Part shown: piece after piece, positions 1 to 8,660 of the stretch
How the letters are laid out: every line of letters starts with the position of its first letter
Position numbering within the stretch: the first letter of the stretch is position 1
Origin: Rhodobacteraceae bacterium EL129
GTDB lineage: Bacteria; Pseudomonadota; Alphaproteobacteria; Rhodobacterales; Rhodobacteraceae
Direction of reading: 5' to 3'
Assembly (NCBI GenBank): GCA_900313005.1
Contig: ONZJ01000002.1
Span: 3,071,904-3,135,903, forward strand
DNA: 64,000 bases
Translations under genes and position numbers: made by a program
Notes under the pieces: generated by a model
What the model was told of the DNA's origin: nothing
The model's database searches: none
The model's input: only the letters and a program-made list of their open reading frames with translations

Positions 1-436
1 CGCGATCTTCGTCAAACTTGAGGCCTGCGCCCAGCAAAGCCCGCAGCTTGTCCTTGGCGGTGACCACGGCCACCCGCGCACCCGCGTCGTAGTATTTTGA
101 GAACACGGTCGGCGCGCGCAAAAAGCGCACATCGTTCATCATCACTTCTTCGCCTGTGTCAGGATCATAGAGGAAGTTGCCGCAGATCCCGTGGACCGCC
201 GGTGGGCGACCCGTGGCGATGCTCAGGTTGTTGGGATTTGTAAAGGACGGGATCACCGAATGCGCCATGCGGTCGGTGCCGGTTTCACGCATACGCTTGA
301 GCGTGGGCATCAACCCTTCGGCAATGGCCACTTCAAGGTATTCGGGCTCACACCCATCCAGACAGATGGCGATGGCGCAGGTTTTGGGCACCGCGTAGGT
401 GCGGTCATTTGCAATGACGGGAGATTGAATAGTCAT
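1..436 (-). CDS. phnA: Phosphonoacetate hydrolase PhnA (N-terminal part, runs off the window)
   Basis: The protein starts at the ATG complementary to 434-436 and continues past the left edge, so only about 145 N-terminal residues are present. The visible start contains the metal-binding segment ICLDGCEPEYL, followed by a region rich in PSFTNPNNLSIATG, PPAVHGICGNF and VMMNDVRFLRAPTV motifs. This is typical of the alkaline-phosphatase-superfamily phosphonoacetate hydrolases. The enzyme splits phosphonoacetate into acetate and phosphate. It lies 26 bases downstream of phnW on the same strand, so the two form an operon for 2-aminoethylphosphonate breakdown. The oxidising aldehyde dehydrogenase (PhnY) would be expected beyond the left edge. 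The family call is firm; completeness cannot be judged. Confidence 0.88.
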   Translation of the reverse strand, partial: MTIQSPVIANDRTYAVPKTCAIAICLDGCEPEYLEVAIAEGLMPTLKRMRETGTDRMAHSVIPSFTNPNNLSIATGRPPAVHGICGNFLYDPDTGEEVMMNDVRFLRAPTVFSKYYDAGARVAVVTAKDKLRALLGAGLKFDEDR

Positions 437-462
437 ATCGGTTTGTCCTTTATCTACCGCGT

Positions 463-1650
463 TCAGGCGGCCAGTTTCTTGCGTTCTTCAAGGGCTGCGG
501 CCGGCGGCGCAGCGCTGCTGACACCCAAGTCGTTCAAGGCCTGCCGCGCGGCCTCGACCACGCGGCGCATCACATATTCATCCATCCGTCCGATACACCC
601 CACACGGAAGCTGTCCACAACGGTCAACTTGCCGGGGTAGATGATAAACCCACGATCCTTCATCAAATCGTAAAATTGGGAGAAATCGAACTTCGGATCA
701 GAGGGGCAGAAAAAGGTAACGATGATCGGGCTCAGCCAGCGATCGGCCAGCAAGGTTTCAAAACCGAGTTCGCGCATCCCAGCCACCATCACATCACGGT
801 TGCGCGTATAGCGCGCACCACGGCCTTCGACACCACCTTCGACCTCGTGCGTTTTTAACGCTTCGATGAAAGCTGCGACCACGTGAGTCGGCGGAGTGAA
901 CCGCCATTGACCCGTTTTTTCCATTGTGGCCCATTGGGCGTGCACATCCAGTGACAGCGAATGGCAATTTCCTTTCGCAGCGGTCAATTCATCCGTTTTC
1001 GCGATGACAAAGCCGAACCCTGGCACGCCCTCGATACATTTGTTGGCTGAGGATACCATTGCGACGTAGTCGAGCTCTCCTGCATCCAGCTCAACCGCGC
1101 CAAACGCGGACATGCTGTCAATAAGCAGCTTGCGCCCTGCGGCATGCGTGGCCTCGGCAATTTCCTCAACCGGATTGAGGATGCCGGAGGATGTTTCACA
1201 ATGGATGCAGAGAACATGTGTGATGGCTGGATCATCCGCCAGGGCTTTCGCCACTTCATCGCCGCGTGGAGGCAGATAATCCCCCTTGTCGATCAGTGTG
1301 AAGGCGCGACCCAGATATTCCATGGTTTGAGCAGCCCGCAGACCATAGGCACCGTTCGACAGCACCAGCACTTTGCCATCCTTTGGCACGAACGTGCCCA
1401 GCATGGCTTCTACACAATAGCTGCCAGATCCCTGGATCGGGATACAATCGTAAGCGCTACTGTTGGAGCCGATCAATGCGAGCAAACGGCTGCGCATCTC
1501 GCGGGTCATGGCGCGGAAATCGTCGTCCCAACTGCCCCAGTCGCGCAGCATGGCCTGTTTAACCTCATATGACGTCGTCAATGGGCCAGGGGTTAACAAA
1601 TATGGTTCGCCAAAATGCGGAGACGGGAGGGGTTTGGTGTCTTCACTCAT
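463..1650 (-). CDS. phnW: 2-aminoethylphosphonate--pyruvate transaminase PhnW
   Basis: This cytosolic PLP enzyme of 395 residues converts 2-aminoethylphosphonate plus pyruvate to phosphonoacetaldehyde plus alanine, the first step of the pathway. The N-terminus has the LLTPGPLTTS motif. The PLP lysine is K204 in SSANKCIEG, preceded by the aspartate motif LLIDSMSAFGA near residue 178. Its length matches the family, apart from a C-terminal tail of about 20 residues rich in Ala. It is first in a phnW-phnA operon and divergent from a LysR gene at 1758, which is its likely activator. I see no damage to the reading frame. Confidence 0.95.
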   Translation of the reverse strand: MSEDTKPLPSPHFGEPYLLTPGPLTTSYEVKQAMLRDWGSWDDDFRAMTREMRSRLLALIGSNSSAYDCIPIQGSGSYCVEAMLGTFVPKDGKVLVLSNGAYGLRAAQTMEYLGRAFTLIDKGDYLPPRGDEVAKALADDPAITHVLCIHCETSSGILNPVEEIAEATHAAGRKLLIDSMSAFGAVELDAGELDYVAMVSSANKCIEGVPGFGFVIAKTDELTAAKGNCHSLSLDVHAQWATMEKTGQWRFTPPTHVVAAFIEALKTHEVEGGVEGRGARYTRNRDVMVAGMRELGFETLLADRWLSPIIVTFFCPSDPKFDFSQFYDLMKDRGFIIYPGKLTVVDSFRVGCIGRMDEYVMRRVVEAARQALNDLGVSSAAPPAAALEERKKLAA

Positions 1651-1712
1651 GGGAAAAATCCTTGCAGCAGCCTGCGGTCAAAATGGGTGAGTTCGTTGCA
1701 TATGTAAAATCT

Positions 1713-1740
1713 CTAATTTATATTGATCCATAAGTTTTAT
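1713..1740. promoter_or_regulatory. Imperfect dyad between phnW and the LysR gene, candidate LysR box
   Basis: In the AT-rich 107-base gap between the divergent starts, CTAATTTAT (1713-1721) is an imperfect inverted match to ATAAGTTTTAT (1730-1740) around an 8-base centre. LysR-type regulators usually bind such T-rich/A-rich dyads between their own gene and the target. The position fits control of phnWA and autoregulation. Assignment to this regulator is inference. Confidence 0.4.
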
Positions 1741-1757
1741 ATATAGGCGATGTTTTC

Positions 1758-2642
1758 ATGCGGTATAGCCAACTTCGCGCCTTCCATCACGTCGCCCTTC
1801 GCGGAGGGTTTTCTCGTGCGGCAGAAGCGTTGAACCAAACTCAGCCTGCCCTGTCCGATCAGGTGCGCAAGCTGGAACAAGCACACGACACGTTGCTGTT
1901 TCACCGCGATCACAAGCAAGTTCGGCTGACCCAGGCCGGTGAAGGCTTGTTCCGACTGACCCAACAATTCTTTGAACTGGAAGATGGAATCGCGGAATAT
2001 CTGAGCCAGTCGCGTGCCTCGGTGCATGGCACATTGCGTATTGTTGTAGATTCAGCAGTACACGTGACCGATGCCCTCAGCCGGTTTCAAGCCACCTATC
2101 CGGACGTTTTCGTCTCGCTCAAAACCGGCAATACCGAAGAGGTGCTGGCAAGGTTGCGGAACTATGACGCCGAAGTGGGTGTTGTGGGCAATTTGGAGCC
2201 TGCATCGGATTTGGTTAGCCACGCCTTGGGTCGATCCCCGATTATTGCGATTGCCAGCGAAGGGCTGTTGCCGAAGACAAAGAAAACACTCCGGTTCGAA
2301 GAGCTACCCAAATGGCCCATGGTCTTTCGCGAAAGCGGCTCGCACACTCGTCAAAGTATGGAAGCGGAAGCCGCGCGCAGAAACATCAGCCTCAATCCCA
2401 CGATCGTCGTGGACGGGCGCGAAGCTATGCACGCCTTGGTCGCCTCAGGCGCAGGTCTTGGATTTGTTTCAGAAGCCGAGTTTGGCCGCGACGCGCGCCT
2501 GCGCAAAGTCCCGATCAAAGATCTGGATATCACAATGACAGAAACTCTGGTGCATTTGAATATGCGGGCGGACGTCCCCGTCATCCGCGCCTTCCTGCGA
2601 AGTATGAAATCTGAGACGAACCCTGCCCGTCCCTCGCCATGA
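1758..2642 (+). CDS. LysR-family regulator, probable activator of phnWA
   Basis: The protein has 294 residues and the standard LysR layout. An N-terminal winged helix-turn-helix (residues 1-60) contains FSRAAEALNQTQPALSDQVRKLE, and an effector-binding domain begins near residue 90. The gene is divergent from phnW with 107 bases between starts, the classic arrangement for a regulator and its target. The effector is therefore probably 2-aminoethylphosphonate or an intermediate. This is consistent with known LysR control of substrate-inducible, phosphate-insensitive aminoethylphosphonate use, but is inferred from position. Confidence 0.85.
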   Translation: MRYSQLRAFHHVALRGGFSRAAEALNQTQPALSDQVRKLEQAHDTLLFHRDHKQVRLTQAGEGLFRLTQQFFELEDGIAEYLSQSRASVHGTLRIVVDSAVHVTDALSRFQATYPDVFVSLKTGNTEEVLARLRNYDAEVGVVGNLEPASDLVSHALGRSPIIAIASEGLLPKTKKTLRFEELPKWPMVFRESGSHTRQSMEAEAARRNISLNPTIVVDGREAMHALVASGAGLGFVSEAEFGRDARLRKVPIKDLDITMTETLVHLNMRADVPVIRAFLRSMKSETNPARPSP

Positions 2643-3339
2643 AATCGTTTGTTTGGAGGCAGGTTGTCCGGATCCGAAAGAATATTCACGCATATTTTCG
2701 CACAAATTCCCACAAAGCACTTGAACTGAATTCCGAATCTCTGTTTCCTGCGGGTTGAATTTACAAGAGCGCGCATGTCGAACCCCCACACCAAGAGCAT
2801 AGCACCCGTCAACTTACCCGGAAGGGAAGGTTGGCATGTGGCGTCTGCCTTTGAGTTCATGCTGGCTTTGTTCCGTATGCGAGTCGCGAGTTGTCGATAC
2901 GACCTGCAACCAGTGATTGAAACTTGCGACCAGCCGCTTCCGCACAAGAGCCTCGGCGCTAAAATCACCTTTGCAGATCAGTGTTTTGCTCATACCATGC
3001 CTGCATCCGCGAGCGGCAAACGCATGCTCTGGCACACAAATATGTCAAATCACACAATGGGTTTGGCCAAGGTTCCATGATCTGCCCGACTGTCATGAAC
3101 CATTCACAAAAGACGGGCATCCAGATGAGGGCGCATACGCAAGTTTGCCGCACTTTGTCAGAGGCAGATGAAAACAAAGGCAATCACCTAAACCGCACAG
3201 GCGCACACGGCGCGCGTCGGCCCTGGAAAGGTTGGCTTGCGCGCCAACGCAACACCATATGTCGCTGCCTGCCTTCAGGCTTTGACTCAACAGATGGGAA
3301 ACGGACCCCGCACGACTTAGTCCGACAACAGGAGAGAAA
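2643..3339. other. Gene-poor 0.7 kb interval upstream of the ABC importer
   Basis: I see no convincing coding region here. Open frames on both strands are short, lack family resemblance and overlap one another. A small perfect stem (GTTGGC, 6-base loop, GCCAAC) sits at 3231-3248. The stretch probably carries the promoter and leader of the importer operon that begins at 3340. Confidence 0.5.
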
Positions 3340-5379
3340 ATGAAAAAGTATCTTTTAAGCGGCGTCGCTGTTCTGGCATTGCCAGCCGCAGCGTTTGCCA
3401 ATTGCCCGGCCATTTCGGTGGCTGACATGGGGGGTGTCGCCGCTGGCGCATATCCACAACAATATGATCTGGCCGAGTTCCAGGAAGCTGCTGGCTGCAC
3501 CATGGAATTCTCGGAGAATCCTGAGATTGCCGCGCTGAATAGTGCCATCAAAGGCAACGGTGATCTGGCCCCTGTGGCGGATCGTTTGCCGATGGAGCCT
3601 CTGGTGGTTGTGCCATATGCGAGCACCGGCACATACGGTGGCACACTAGACGTTCTGTCAAACGCAACTGAGGCTGGCACGTCTGACTTCCTGTCGGTGC
3701 GCCACGTTAACCTGGTTCGTTATTCGGACGATCTGGCTACGATTGTGCCGAACATCGCAAAATCATGGTCTTGGAATGATGATTTCACCCAGCTGACCTT
3801 CACCTTGCGTAAGGGCCACAAGTGGTCAGATGGCGCGCCGTTTACTTCGGCTGATGTTGCCTTCTGGTACAACAATCTGATGATGGACACGAACATCTTT
3901 GAAAAGCCCAAGGATTACGTGACTGTTGCTGGCGAAGCTATGACCGTGGATACGCCTGACGATGTGACCGTGGTGTTCAACTTGCCTGCACCCAAGCCGG
4001 GCCTCTTGGCACACTTCGCCACGCACTTTGCCCAAGGCTTCCAGCCCAGGCACTTCCTGGGTCAGTTCCACCCCGACATCAACGGCGATGCCGACAGCTA
4101 TGCGCAGTCGCTTGGCTTTGAAAACGGCTATGACGCGATCAAGGCTTACTACGGCAACTCGGACTGGACCGACACGCCCTCACCGATGCTGTCCAAGCCT
4201 GATTTAGTCGATGGCTTGCCAAAAGCCACGCACCCCACGCTGGAAAGCCACATCTATGTTGGCGACACCACCGAAGGCCGTCAGCTAGTGGCAAACCCAT
4301 ACTTCCACCAGGTGGATACAACCGGTCAGCAGCTGCCTTACATCGGCAAGCAAGACGAAGTGTACATCAACGACAACGAAGTACGCATCCTGAAGCTGGT
4401 GAACTCGGAAGTTGACTACAAGTCGCAGTCTCTGCAATTGGCATCCGCTCCAATATTGTTGGAAAATCAGGAAAAAGGTGATTACACGATCTACCTGCGC
4501 CCTGAGATTACAATGGGTGCTTTTGGCTTCAACGTCACCCACGAAGACCCTGAAAAGCGCAAGGTCTTTGGTGATGTGTCGTTCCGCGAAGCGATGTCTC
4601 TGGCGATCAACCGCGAAGAGCTGAATGAAGTAGGCTTCTTTGGTCAGGGTGAAGGCAAACAATATGTAGGCTTCTCGCCACTGCCTGACTTTGCTGATCC
4701 TGCAATGACCAGCTACATGGCTGAGTTCGACAAAGACGGTGCGATGTCACGTCTGGACGCGCTAGGCATGGCCGACACTGATGGCGATGGCTTCCGCGAG
4801 CTGCCAAATGGTGACAAACTGGTGCTCAACCTGAACTACTCGACCCAAGGGATTGCCGGTCAGACCGTTGAATTGGTCAGCCAGTACTGGGCCGATGTGG
4901 GCATTCAATCCAGCGTGAAAGAGGTGACACCGGACGAGTATCGCTCGGCACAATCCTCGAACAAACTGGACGTATCCATGTGGCGCAAAGGTCAGCCCGT
5001 TGCCATCGTTCTGGGCAACAACGAACTTTGGGTGCCTCCGTTTGAAAACTACTTTGGTAACCGCAACGGTATGCTTTGGGCCGAGTGGGTCGACAGCGAC
5101 GGTGCCGCAGGCGTTGAGCCTCCTGCGGACGTGAAGCAACTGATTGAAGATATCAATGCCTTCCAATCGGCAGATCAGTCATCGGCAGAATACGCAGAGC
5201 TGGGCGCACGTATGGTGGAAACCATGACCAAGAACTTGTTCTTCATCGGCACGGTGAATGCGCCTGCACCGATCTACCAGAACAACAAACTGCAGAACTT
5301 CACCGAGTTCCAAACGCACAGCTATGAGTACTACCGTACGTACCCATACCGCGCGTCGCAGTGGTGGTTGACCGAATAA
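3340..5379 (+). CDS. Periplasmic solute-binding protein of a peptide/opine-type ABC importer (SBP_bac_5)
   Basis: At 679 residues this is about 130-150 longer than typical DppA/OppA proteins. A clear Sec signal peptide occupies residues 1-20 (cleavage after AAAFA), and there is no lipobox. Residues 21 to about 90 form an extra N-terminal segment with two cysteines (C22 and one in EAAGCTMEF). The family 5 fold then begins (GGTLDVLSN, then LTFTLRKGHKWSDGAPFTSADV). A good Shine-Dalgarno (AGGAGAG) precedes the ATG. It is the first gene of a five-gene importer operon and is separated from the permeases by two hairpins. The substrate could be a peptide, opine or sugar oligomer; the sequence does not decide this. 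Confidence 0.9.
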   Translation: MKKYLLSGVAVLALPAAAFANCPAISVADMGGVAAGAYPQQYDLAEFQEAAGCTMEFSENPEIAALNSAIKGNGDLAPVADRLPMEPLVVVPYASTGTYGGTLDVLSNATEAGTSDFLSVRHVNLVRYSDDLATIVPNIAKSWSWNDDFTQLTFTLRKGHKWSDGAPFTSADVAFWYNNLMMDTNIFEKPKDYVTVAGEAMTVDTPDDVTVVFNLPAPKPGLLAHFATHFAQGFQPRHFLGQFHPDINGDADSYAQSLGFENGYDAIKAYYGNSDWTDTPSPMLSKPDLVDGLPKATHPTLESHIYVGDTTEGRQLVANPYFHQVDTTGQQLPYIGKQDEVYINDNEVRILKLVNSEVDYKSQSLQLASAPILLENQEKGDYTIYLRPEITMGAFGFNVTHEDPEKRKVFGDVSFREAMSLAINREELNEVGFFGQGEGKQYVGFSPLPDFADPAMTSYMAEFDKDGAMSRLDALGMADTDGDGFRELPNGDKLVLNLNYSTQGIAGQTVELVSQYWADVGIQSSVKEVTPDEYRSAQSSNKLDVSMWRKGQPVAIVLGNNELWVPPFENYFGNRNGMLWAEWVDSDGAAGVEPPADVKQLIEDINAFQSADQSSAEYAELGARMVETMTKNLFFIGTVNAPAPIYQNNKLQNFTEFQTHSYEYYRTYPYRASQWWLTE

Positions 5380-5400
5380 TCGGTTTCGCCCTTTAATACT

Positions 5401-5427
5401 GATCCGGGCAGCACGCCTGCCCGGATC
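5401..5427 (+). terminator. Perfect 11-bp stem-loop after the binding-protein gene
   Basis: GATCCGGGCAG (5401-5411) pairs perfectly with CTGCCCGGATC (5417-5427) across a 5-base loop. No T-run follows. It therefore looks like an intercistronic stem that protects the 3' end of the abundant binding-protein transcript, or gives partial termination, rather than a strong terminator. Confidence 0.65.
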
Positions 5428-5453
5428 GCACTGGAACGACCCCATCCAAACAA

Positions 5454-5473
5454 GGGGCGGAGCGAACCGCCCC
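5454..5473 (+). other. Second intercistronic stem-loop
   Basis: GGGGCGG (5454-5460) pairs with CCGCCCC (5467-5473) across AGCGAA. It sits between the first hairpin and the permease start at 5498. It probably helps set the large difference in expression between binding protein and membrane components that is usual for ABC importers. Confidence 0.55.
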
Positions 5474-5497
5474 TGAATTACAGACAGGGACAGCTAC

Positions 5498-6505
5498 ATG
5501 CTGCAATTTGCGAAGTTCGTGTTGACCCGGGCGGTGATGGCCCTGATCACACTGGTCATCGTTTCGCTTGTTGTGTTTTCACTGATGGAACTGGTGCCCG
5601 GCGATTGCGCCGAGCGATATCTGGCCTTCAAGAACACGCAAGGGTCCTCCATTCAGATCGCCAACGAACTGGCCGCCGAACGTGTGCGGCTGGGCCTTGA
5701 CCGCCCATTCCTGACCCGCTGGGTATCGTGGATCGGTGGCGCGTTTCAGGGCGACTTTGGTGACAGCTGTATCCTGCGGGTGAACATTGCCCAATTGCTG
5801 GGCTCGAAATTCTATATTTCGCTGGGTCTGTGCCTTGCCTCGCTGGCGCTGGCCTATGCCATCGCGATCCCCGTCGGCATCATCGCTGCGGCGTCTTCGA
5901 ACGCTTTCCTGAACAACGGTCTGCGCCTCTTCAGCTATCTGGGTCTGGCGATGCCGAACTTCCTGCTGGCCCTGATGATCATGCTGATTGGCACGGTCTA
6001 TTTCGGCGAGACGTTAACGGGGCTCTTCTCAAACGAATATCGTGATGCGCCCTGGAGTTGGGACAAGTTCGTAGACCTTCTGAAACACGCCTGGTTGCCG
6101 ATCTTTATCCTTGGCTGGTCGGCCACGGCCTTTGCCCTTCAAACCGTGCGGGCACTGATGTCCGATGAGATTGGCAAGCTTTATGTGACAGCCGCTGCGG
6201 CGAGAGGTGTATCCGGTGGCAAGCTGCTCTGGCGTTATCCGGCCCGGCACGCGTTGGGTCCGATCGTCAACAGCCTCGGCTTTGACCTCAACCGCATCTT
6301 CAACGAGCTGCCCATCGTGGCTTTGATCCTGACCTTGACTGAGGCAGGTGCTCTGCTCATCGAAGCCCTTGCGCGCTCAAACGACCAGCAGCTTGCGGGT
6401 GCGATCATCTTCTTGCTCACGGCTTCGATCGTGACGCTGAACTTCTTTACCGACGTGCTGTTGGCGGTGCTGGATCCGCGCGTGCGCAAAAGCATCATCA
6501 GGTGA
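5498..6505 (+). CDS. ABC importer permease, DppB type
   Basis: This 335-residue inner-membrane protein has an N-terminal membrane segment (about residues 10-32) ending in MELVPGD, the usual start of DppB-like permeases. Five further hydrophobic stretches follow, plus the EAA-type cytoplasmic loop that contacts the ATPase (VTAAAARGVSGGKLLWRYPARHAL, about residues 230-253). The first periplasmic loop contains two cysteines (in GDCAERY and GDSCIL). It overlaps the next permease by 4 bases (ATGA-type), indicating translational coupling. Substrate unknown. Confidence 0.9.
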   Translation: MLQFAKFVLTRAVMALITLVIVSLVVFSLMELVPGDCAERYLAFKNTQGSSIQIANELAAERVRLGLDRPFLTRWVSWIGGAFQGDFGDSCILRVNIAQLLGSKFYISLGLCLASLALAYAIAIPVGIIAAASSNAFLNNGLRLFSYLGLAMPNFLLALMIMLIGTVYFGETLTGLFSNEYRDAPWSWDKFVDLLKHAWLPIFILGWSATAFALQTVRALMSDEIGKLYVTAAAARGVSGGKLLWRYPARHALGPIVNSLGFDLNRIFNELPIVALILTLTEAGALLIEALARSNDQQLAGAIIFLLTASIVTLNFFTDVLLAVLDPRVRKSIIR

Positions 6506-7665
6506 GCAACATGACAGATCAAACCGCAAATACACCCCATTCTCTGGATGCCGATCAAAAGGCCAAGGAGGCGTATTTCACCGCCTCCCAAGGTCAGCTG
6601 ATCTGGGCCCGGTTCAAGAAACAACGCGCGGCCATGATCGCCGCCTGCGTGCTGGTGTTCCTGATGCTTTCGGGCATTTTTGCACCCTTCCTGTCGACCT
6701 ATGATCCGACGATTGCAGGCAAGAACAAGGATTACACCAACGGCGCGCCGCAATTTCCCAAGTTCTGCGATGATGCTGGATGTAGCTTGCGGCCCTTCGT
6801 TTATGGGGTGGAACGCGAGCGCTCCATGGCCACCAATTTCCGCTGGGTGACGAAGGTCAACACCGAAGATCGCAAGTACATCCATTTCTTCGTTGAAGGC
6901 TGGGAGTACAAGCTGTTCGGGTTCATCCCGATGGACACCCATCTGTTTGGCGCGCCCGAGGGCTTCGTGCACATCTTCGGGACCGATCAATCGGGCAAGG
7001 ATATTTATTCGAGGACGCTCCACGCCATTTGGACCTCGATGAAAGTGGGGTCCATCGGCGTGTTCATTGCCTTCGTGCTCGCGCTTATTATTGGCGGGAT
7101 ATCCGGGTACTATGGTGGCTGGGTCGATTCGATCTTGCAAATGATCACCGATGCCGTGCGTACGGTACCTGCGATACCGCTCTTCATGGCGGTGGCGGCC
7201 TTCATGCCGCCCGAGTTATCGGCCGAGGCCAGATTCTTCTACATATCGCTAATACTTGGCTTCATCGGCTGGCCAACCCTGGCACGGCGGGTCAGGACTC
7301 ATCTGCTGACCGAGCGCAACCAGGAGTACGTGTTGGCCGCGCAACTGTGTGGCGCCTCCTCGGGCCATGTGATCCGCCGCCACCTGTTGCCCAGCTTCAC
7401 CAGCTATATCATCGTCGATCTGGTGATTTCATTTCCTTACATGGTGCTGTCTGAAACGGCACTGTCGTTTATCGGGCTGGGGCTCAAGGACCCGGTCAAC
7501 TCGCTTGGTGTCATGCTGCAAAACGTCACCAATGCCGACGTGCTGCTGAACTATCAGTGGTATTTCATTCCCGTCATCTTCTTCATCGCGCTCGTCATGG
7601 CTTTCGTCTTTGTGGGCGATGGGTTGCGCGATGCGGCTGATCCTTATTCGGACAACAACAAATGA
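6502..7665 (+). CDS. ABC importer permease, DppC type, with a long periplasmic insert
   Basis: The 387 residues make this longer than ordinary DppC (about 300). A first membrane helix (about residues 38-60) is followed by a periplasmic insert of about 90 residues containing FCDDAGCS. The GTDQSGKDIYSRTL motif, typical of the family, comes next, followed by the remaining helices. The EAA loop is LAAQLCGASSGHVIRRHLLPS. The insert, together with the extended binding protein, points to a dedicated subfamily. It overlaps its neighbours by 4 bases on both sides. Confidence 0.9.
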   Translation: MSNMTDQTANTPHSLDADQKAKEAYFTASQGQLIWARFKKQRAAMIAACVLVFLMLSGIFAPFLSTYDPTIAGKNKDYTNGAPQFPKFCDDAGCSLRPFVYGVERERSMATNFRWVTKVNTEDRKYIHFFVEGWEYKLFGFIPMDTHLFGAPEGFVHIFGTDQSGKDIYSRTLHAIWTSMKVGSIGVFIAFVLALIIGGISGYYGGWVDSILQMITDAVRTVPAIPLFMAVAAFMPPELSAEARFFYISLILGFIGWPTLARRVRTHLLTERNQEYVLAAQLCGASSGHVIRRHLLPSFTSYIIVDLVISFPYMVLSETALSFIGLGLKDPVNSLGVMLQNVTNADVLLNYQWYFIPVIFFIALVMAFVFVGDGLRDAADPYSDNNK

Positions 7666-8660
7666 GCGACCTGATCACAGTTCAGAATCTGACGCTGCAA
7701 TTTCGCACCGATGAAGGTCTGATCACCGCCGTTGAAGACGTGTCCTTTCGCGTCCGCAAAGGTGAAGTCATGGGATTGGTCGGTGAAAGCGGCTCGGGCA
7801 AATCCGTGACGGCCAAGGCGCTGATGCACCTCAACGCCAAGAATGCCGTCTATACCCCCGAAAGCAAGATCATCCTGCACACTGATGAAGGTGATTTGGA
7901 TGTCCTGTCTTTGCGCAAAGCGGCTGACATGAAGGTGGTGCGCGGCGGGGCGATCTCGATGATATTCCAGGAGCCGATGGCCAGCTTTGCCCCCGCGATT
8001 TCGATCGGGAAACAGATGGTCGAGCAGCTGATGCTGCATTCGGATATGACCAAGAAACAGGCGCGCAGTCATTCGATTGAAATGCTGGACCGGGTGGGGA
8101 TTTCCGATCCGCACAAGCGTGTCGATCAGTTCGCATTTGAGCTGTCAGGCGGGATGCGCCAGCGGGCGATGATCGCCATGGCGCTTTCGACCAATCCCAA
8201 ACTGCTGATCGCGGATGAGCCGACCACAGCGTTGGACGTAACCATTCAGGCGCAGGTCATCGATCTGATGCATGATCTGGTCAAAGAGTTCGACATGGGG
8301 ATTATCTTTATCACCCATGATCTGGGCGTGGTGGCGCAAACCTGCGATTACGTCTCGGTGATGTATCTGGGCCGTTTGATCGAAAAAGGCCCGGTGCGCG
8401 AAGTGATCCGTGACCCGCGCCACCCCTATACCCAAGGTCTGATTGATGCGCTGCCGAAACTGGATGAGTTGGACAAACCTCTGACGCCCATTCCCGGCGA
8501 TATCCCCTCGCCTCTGGAACGTCCCAAGGGCTGTGTGTTCAACACCCGGTGCTCGAAGATCGTAGGCGATGTTTGCATGAACGATCTGCCGCGTGACGTG
8601 CAGGTGGATCCTGTTCACCGTGTCGCCTGCCACATCTACAATGAAGAGGGCCAGGCATGA
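7662..8660 (+). CDS. ABC importer ATPase, DppD type
   Basis: The protein has 332 residues and a complete nucleotide-binding domain: Walker [11 protein letters not shown], signature ELSGGMRQR, Walker [13 protein letters not shown] and switch histidine FITHDLG. The C-terminal oligopeptide-transporter extension carries the expected cysteines ([16 protein letters not shown], then RVACH), which often bind a metal centre. It is coupled by 4-base overlaps to the permease before it and the second ATPase after it, and should form a heterodimer with the latter. Confidence 0.93.
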   Translation: MSDLITVQNLTLQFRTDEGLITAVEDVSFRVRKGEVMGLVGESGSGKSVTAKALMHLNAKNAVYTPESKIILHTDEGDLDVLSLRKAADMKVVRGGAISMIFQEPMASFAPAISIGKQMVEQLMLHSDMTKKQARSHSIEMLDRVGISDPHKRVDQFAFELSGGMRQRAMIAMALSTNPKLLIADEPTTALDVTIQAQVIDLMHDLVKEFDMGIIFITHDLGVVAQTCDYVSVMYLGRLIEKGPVREVIRDPRHPYTQGLIDALPKLDELDKPLTPIPGDIPSPLERPKGCVFNTRCSKIVGDVCMNDLPRDVQVDPVHRVACHIYNEEGQA

